A DNA stretch of 64,000 bases, taken from assembly GCA_964291635.2 (NCBI GenBank), contig OZ219892.1, positions 310,001-374,000 of the forward strand. The letters run 5' to 3'. How positions within the stretch are numbered: position 1 is the stretch's first letter; the number at the start of each line of letters is the position of its first letter. The stretch comes from JAPPHA01 sp964291635. GTDB lineage: Bacteria; Pseudomonadota; Alphaproteobacteria; Rhodobacterales; Rhodobacteraceae. Below the pieces are notes generated by a model. The model was not told where the DNA came from. It ran no database searches and was given only the letters and a program-made list of their open reading frames with translations. A program made the translations under genes and the position numbers. Shown piece after piece: positions 61,440 through 64,000 of this stretch.

Positions 61440-62189
61440 TCACCATTCCTTTTCGCTGTCTACAGTTCCCGCCAGCCAGTCCGGGAGAGACCAGATGCCG
61501 TCGAGAACCACGTCGGCATCTGTTTCCAGTTGTTGCCGCGTTGCCGGACCAGTCAGAACCCCGATCACGAGTCCGACGCCAGCCGACCTTCCTGCAATCA
61601 GGTCGTGTGAGCTGTCTCCAATCATCGCGATTTCCTGAAGTGGAATGGCGCAGCTCGTCGAAAAAGCCTCGATCATACCCGTTCCCGGCTTCCCACCGAA
61701 CCCGCTGTCATAGCCGCACACGAATTCGAAGCGATCGCGCACCCCGGCGGCGGCAAGCTGGTCTTCAGCACCGTCCACAAAGTCATTGGTGGCAACGCCA
61801 AGCGTGAGTCCCATTGATCGGAGCCGGTCGAGAGCCCGGCAAAGATCGCGAACGGGTTTGGGTATGAGGCCGGAGAGGCGATCGAGGCAGATCGCGTTGA
61901 TTTCGTCAAATCCGAGTTTGCCGTGCAAGCTCGCCCAAATCCGGGTCATTTCGTCCGGCGTTGCGTTGACGAGAAATGATTCCGCGGCGAAACGCCCGGT
62001 CGTGATGTCGAATCCTCCGGCCGCGCCAAGGCGTGCTCTCATCAAGCGGTCATCGGGAGCGAGATCGAGCAGGACCTGGTTGACCCACTCCGCCCAGGTG
62101 TCGGTTAAATCGAACAGGGTGCCATCCTTGTCGAAGAGTACCCCGCGTATGGCACGCCCTGCCCCGTTCCAACCGTCAGTCGCTGTCAA
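61440..62189 (-). CDS. HAD-family phosphatase (Gph-like)
   Basis: 249 residues. HAD motif I is GVLFDKDGTLFD, motif II GVATND, motif III Lys in GFGGKPGTGMIEAF and motif IV AMIGDSSHDLIAGRSAGVG. The helical C1 cap lies between motifs I and II. It most likely removes phosphate from phosphoglycolate or another small phosphate ester. It lies 93 bases upstream of the MttB-family gene on the same strand. Confidence 0.87.
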   Translation of the reverse strand: MTATDGWNGAGRAIRGVLFDKDGTLFDLTDTWAEWVNQVLLDLAPDDRLMRARLGAAGGFDITTGRFAAESFLVNATPDEMTRIWASLHGKLGFDEINAICLDRLSGLIPKPVRDLCRALDRLRSMGLTLGVATNDFVDGAEDQLAAAGVRDRFEFVCGYDSGFGGKPGTGMIEAFSTSCAIPLQEIAMIGDSSHDLIAGRSAGVGLVIGVLTGPATRQQLETDADVVLDGIWSLPDWLAGTVDSEKEW

Positions 62190-62402
62190 ATCCCTGCTTT
62201 CGAATGAGTCGAATCGTAACCGGAATCATTTTACCGCCGATTCCCACCAATTCACCCGAATTTCCATTCCATTCCTGCACTTTCGTCCAGGATAAATTGA
62301 AAAGAGCGATAGCCCTGTCTTTCAACATGAAAGGGTTGCCTGCATGAAATTTCGTTGCAGGCAATTTCCGATTTTTGCCTACAACACGGGGTTGTGGAGA
62401 TC

Positions 62403-63345
62403 ATGGCAATGAAACCGCTCGAGAGATTGCCGGTTTCGGTCCAGACTCTCTATGCCGACCTGGCCGACAAGGCCTGAAGCGGTAACTTCCGTGAAGTCAT
62501 GGCATCGGGCGGTACGCCGTACAAGCGCACGCCCAAGGACCGCGACCACTTGTATTGGCAGCCTCCTACGAGGGGAGGAATCCGGCCCTCGGCAAGGTAT
62601 CTCGGTCCGGATTCCCAGGACGTCCGCCAGCGAATACAGGGTCGGACGGAACAGGCGGCCACCTGCAAGGAAAGGCTGGAGATTGTCCGGGCCATGCACG
62701 CAGCGACTTCCGGTCCCGGACGGATTGAGCGGAAACGTGCTCGCGGCTCTCGCCGAGGCCGGCGCGTTCCGCTTGCGGGCAGTCGTCGTCGGTTCGGTCG
62801 CTTTCCAGTGCTACGCGCCGATGCTTGGGTTTCCGGATACCGGGAGAACTGGGTCCCACCGGCGACGTCGATATCGGCCAATTCTGAGCGAATTTCCTTG
62901 CCGTCGACGACGAGACCGACGCGGACCTCCTTGAGGTTCTCCAGACGGCGGACCGCCGGTTCGAGGCCATTCGGTCGCCGATTGATACGCGTCGGGCCAT
63001 GCGCAGCCTCTCCGGTTTCTCGATTTCCTGACATACCGGGAAGTCGAGGCGGTGGCTCTGCACGGACCCGGCGTACCGGTCATGGTCCCGGCGCCGGAAA
63101 GATTCGCCCTTCACAAGTTGATTGTCTCCCGCATGCACATCGATTCCGCCGCCAGCCAAGCCAAGGCGAGAAACGATATTGCACAGGCCGAGATATTGCT
63201 GAGGGCTCTTGCAGAGGACAGACCACACGAACTGGACGCCGCCTGGCAGGAACTTCTGGGGCGTGGGCCTGCCTGGAGAAACACGTTGAAAAGAGGGCTC
63301 GAGGCGCTTCCCGGGAGTCTTCGCATGATCTTGCCCGCGCTGTAG
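62403..63345 (+). pseudogene. GSU2403-type nucleotidyltransferase-fold protein, multiply broken
   Basis: ATG 62403 starts KPLERLPVSVQTLYADLADK, then an in-frame TGA at 62475. The same frame continues ASGGTPYKRTPKDRDHLYWQ and ARYLGPDSQDV. It shifts near 62700-62725 to DGLSGNVLAALAEAGAFRLR and AVVVGSVAFQCYAPMLGF, shifts again near the GDVDIGQF nucleotidyltransferase motif, and has a deletion near 63005. It ends FLDFLTYREVEAVALHGPG and RFALHKLIVSRMHIDSAASQ. At least one stop, two frameshifts and a deletion make it a real pseudogene. Confidence 0.75.
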
Positions 63346-63412
63346 GATTCTCCGCCAGGACTGCCGCAATCGCGGCCTGCAGCGAAAAAGAATTACCGCG
63401 GCTACGACGACG

Positions 63413-63625
63413 TCAGCCCTTGACCGCGACTGGCCGGTTTCCTGACAATCGTTTCGGCCCCAGGTCCCGGACACGGGAATACAACTGTTCGCGATAAGGG
63501 TGATCCGTTCGTTTGAGCTGGTTCTCGATCAGGAACCACGCATCCGATTCTCTGTCCTTGCAAGGAATGCCGGCGCGAAACGGTCCAACTGCCTTTTCCC
63601 GGGCGTCGAATTCGGAGTAGGACAT
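63413..63625 (-). CDS. Small hypothetical protein
   Basis: 70 codons from ATG 63625 (75 from 63640). It contains YSEFDAREKAVGPFRAGIPC and FLIENQLKRTDHPYREQLYS. It is weakly protein-like but I recognise no family. It lies on the minus strand behind the DUF3572 gene and tail to tail with the pseudogene. Confidence 0.3.
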   Translation of the reverse strand: MSYSEFDAREKAVGPFRAGIPCKDRESDAWFLIENQLKRTDHPYREQLYSRVRDLGPKRLSGNRPVAVKG

Positions 63626-63712
63626 GCCGCCGAGGAACATAAATCCGGTCCTGACCTGACATGAAACGACAAGGTCATAGCCGGGGATTCAATTGCGAAC
63701 AGGCACATCCGA

Positions 63713-63997
63713 TCATGTCCAGTGCGGCAGGTCTCCCCCCGGCAACGACGCACGGATTTCGGCAATTTCATCGTAGTTCAATCCCAGATGATCACTGAAC
63801 CTTTTGATGTAGCGATCGTCGGTCATCAGGAAATCGAGAACGGCAGCAAGGAATTCCCGGTCATCCATCACTTCACGAACCTCCCCCAAGCTGGCACCTG
63901 TTTCGTTCAGGAATCGCCCAAGCAGAGCACGATCCGATGCAACCCATTCGAACGCATGGATCGCCATCAGTTCGGCCTCTTCGCGATTCCGTTTCAT
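63713..63997 (-). CDS. DUF3572-domain protein
   Basis: 94 residues, start ATG 63997, three bases from the window edge; a start further upstream cannot be excluded. The pattern AIHAFEWVASDRALLGRFL, GASLGEVREVMDDREFLAAV, LDFLMTDDRYIKRFSDHLGL and the ending LPGG is that of an alphaproteobacterial family of unknown function. It is small, acidic and helical. In relatives it is found close to the divK-pleD response regulator genes, which would lie outside this window. Confidence 0.82.
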   Translation of the reverse strand: MKRNREEAELMAIHAFEWVASDRALLGRFLNETGASLGEVREVMDDREFLAAVLDFLMTDDRYIKRFSDHLGLNYDEIAEIRASLPGGDLPHWT

Positions 63998-64000
63998 ATT

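Noticed and set aside
1..64000. CRISPR array, rRNA operon, prophage structural genes
   Set aside because: No regularly spaced repeats, rRNA-like sequence or phage morphogenesis genes were seen.

Overview
The window looks like a piece of an alphaproteobacterial chromosome. The evidence is a LexA operator of the alphaproteobacterial form GTTC-N7-GTTC in front of an imuA-imuB-dnaE2 mutagenesis operon, a tRNA-His with a G1:U72 pair and discriminator A73 (the form described for Caulobacter and relatives), an MmcB-type repair nuclease, a DUF3572 protein and an NAD(P) transhydrogenase pair. Genus cannot be told from the sequence. Gene content (sugar ABC importers, a trimethylamine methyltransferase-family protein, GMC oxidoreductase, PhyH dioxygenase) suggests a heterotroph living on small organic solutes.

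Layout. 1-0.8 kb: 5' part of a group II intron leaving the left edge, beside a truncated crotonase. 1.3-10.8 kb: a CoA-dependent catabolic cluster (two crotonases, acyl-CoA ligase, 3-hydroxyacyl-CoA dehydrogenase, a divergent PanB-like protein, an SDR, a quinone oxidoreductase with a frameshift, and a thiolase C-terminal scrap), broken by an ISNCY-type remnant at 7.7-8.4 kb. 10.8-19.5 kb: a stack of mobile elements. A complete 2,026-bp group II intron sits inside a decayed IS1634-type transposase. An IS66-type unit with an oppositely oriented tnpC cuts the second gene of a tyrosine-recombinase array. That array abuts a broken integrase-core transposase and its companion gene.

20-27.3 kb: coxG-like gene, GMC dehydrogenase, pyrE, pntB, pntA and a YebC-family regulator. 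27.6-34.6 kb: two divergent units, Ldh2-type dehydrogenase plus cupin on the minus strand and a ribose/rhamnose-type ABC importer plus GYD protein on the plus strand. Between them lie a strong promoter with a palindrome in its spacer and a leader with several good hairpins. 34.7-40.1 kb: the SOS mutagenesis operon. 40.1-43 kb: SMP-30 lactonase and an M48 TPR lipoprotein. 43-44.8 kb: an IS607-like tnpA/tnpB pair. 45-49.4 kb: DASS transporter, EamA exporter, YmdB-type phosphoesterase, 5-formyl-THF cyclo-ligase.

49.4-51.1 kb is eroded DNA that includes a degenerate second copy of the end of the YmdB-type gene. 51.1-58 kb holds a sialidase-like gene facing a complete MalK/UgpC-type ABC importer that includes a PhyH dioxygenase (frameshifted). 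58.4-58.8 kb is a 186-bp tandem duplication. The right end carries MmcB, tRNA-His, an MttB-family methyltransferase, a HAD phosphatase, a GSU2403-type nucleotidyltransferase pseudogene and a DUF3572 gene.

The catabolic cluster at the left would activate an unknown acid to its CoA thioester and oxidise it, but insertion sequences have cut it. Several genes carry single-base frameshifts in G/C runs, which means either ongoing decay or consensus errors in the assembly. The most interesting items are the PanB-like protein that has lost its metal ligands, the structured leader of the 29.7-kb importer operon, the seamless nesting of an intron in a transposase, and the degenerate duplicated sequence near 50 kb.
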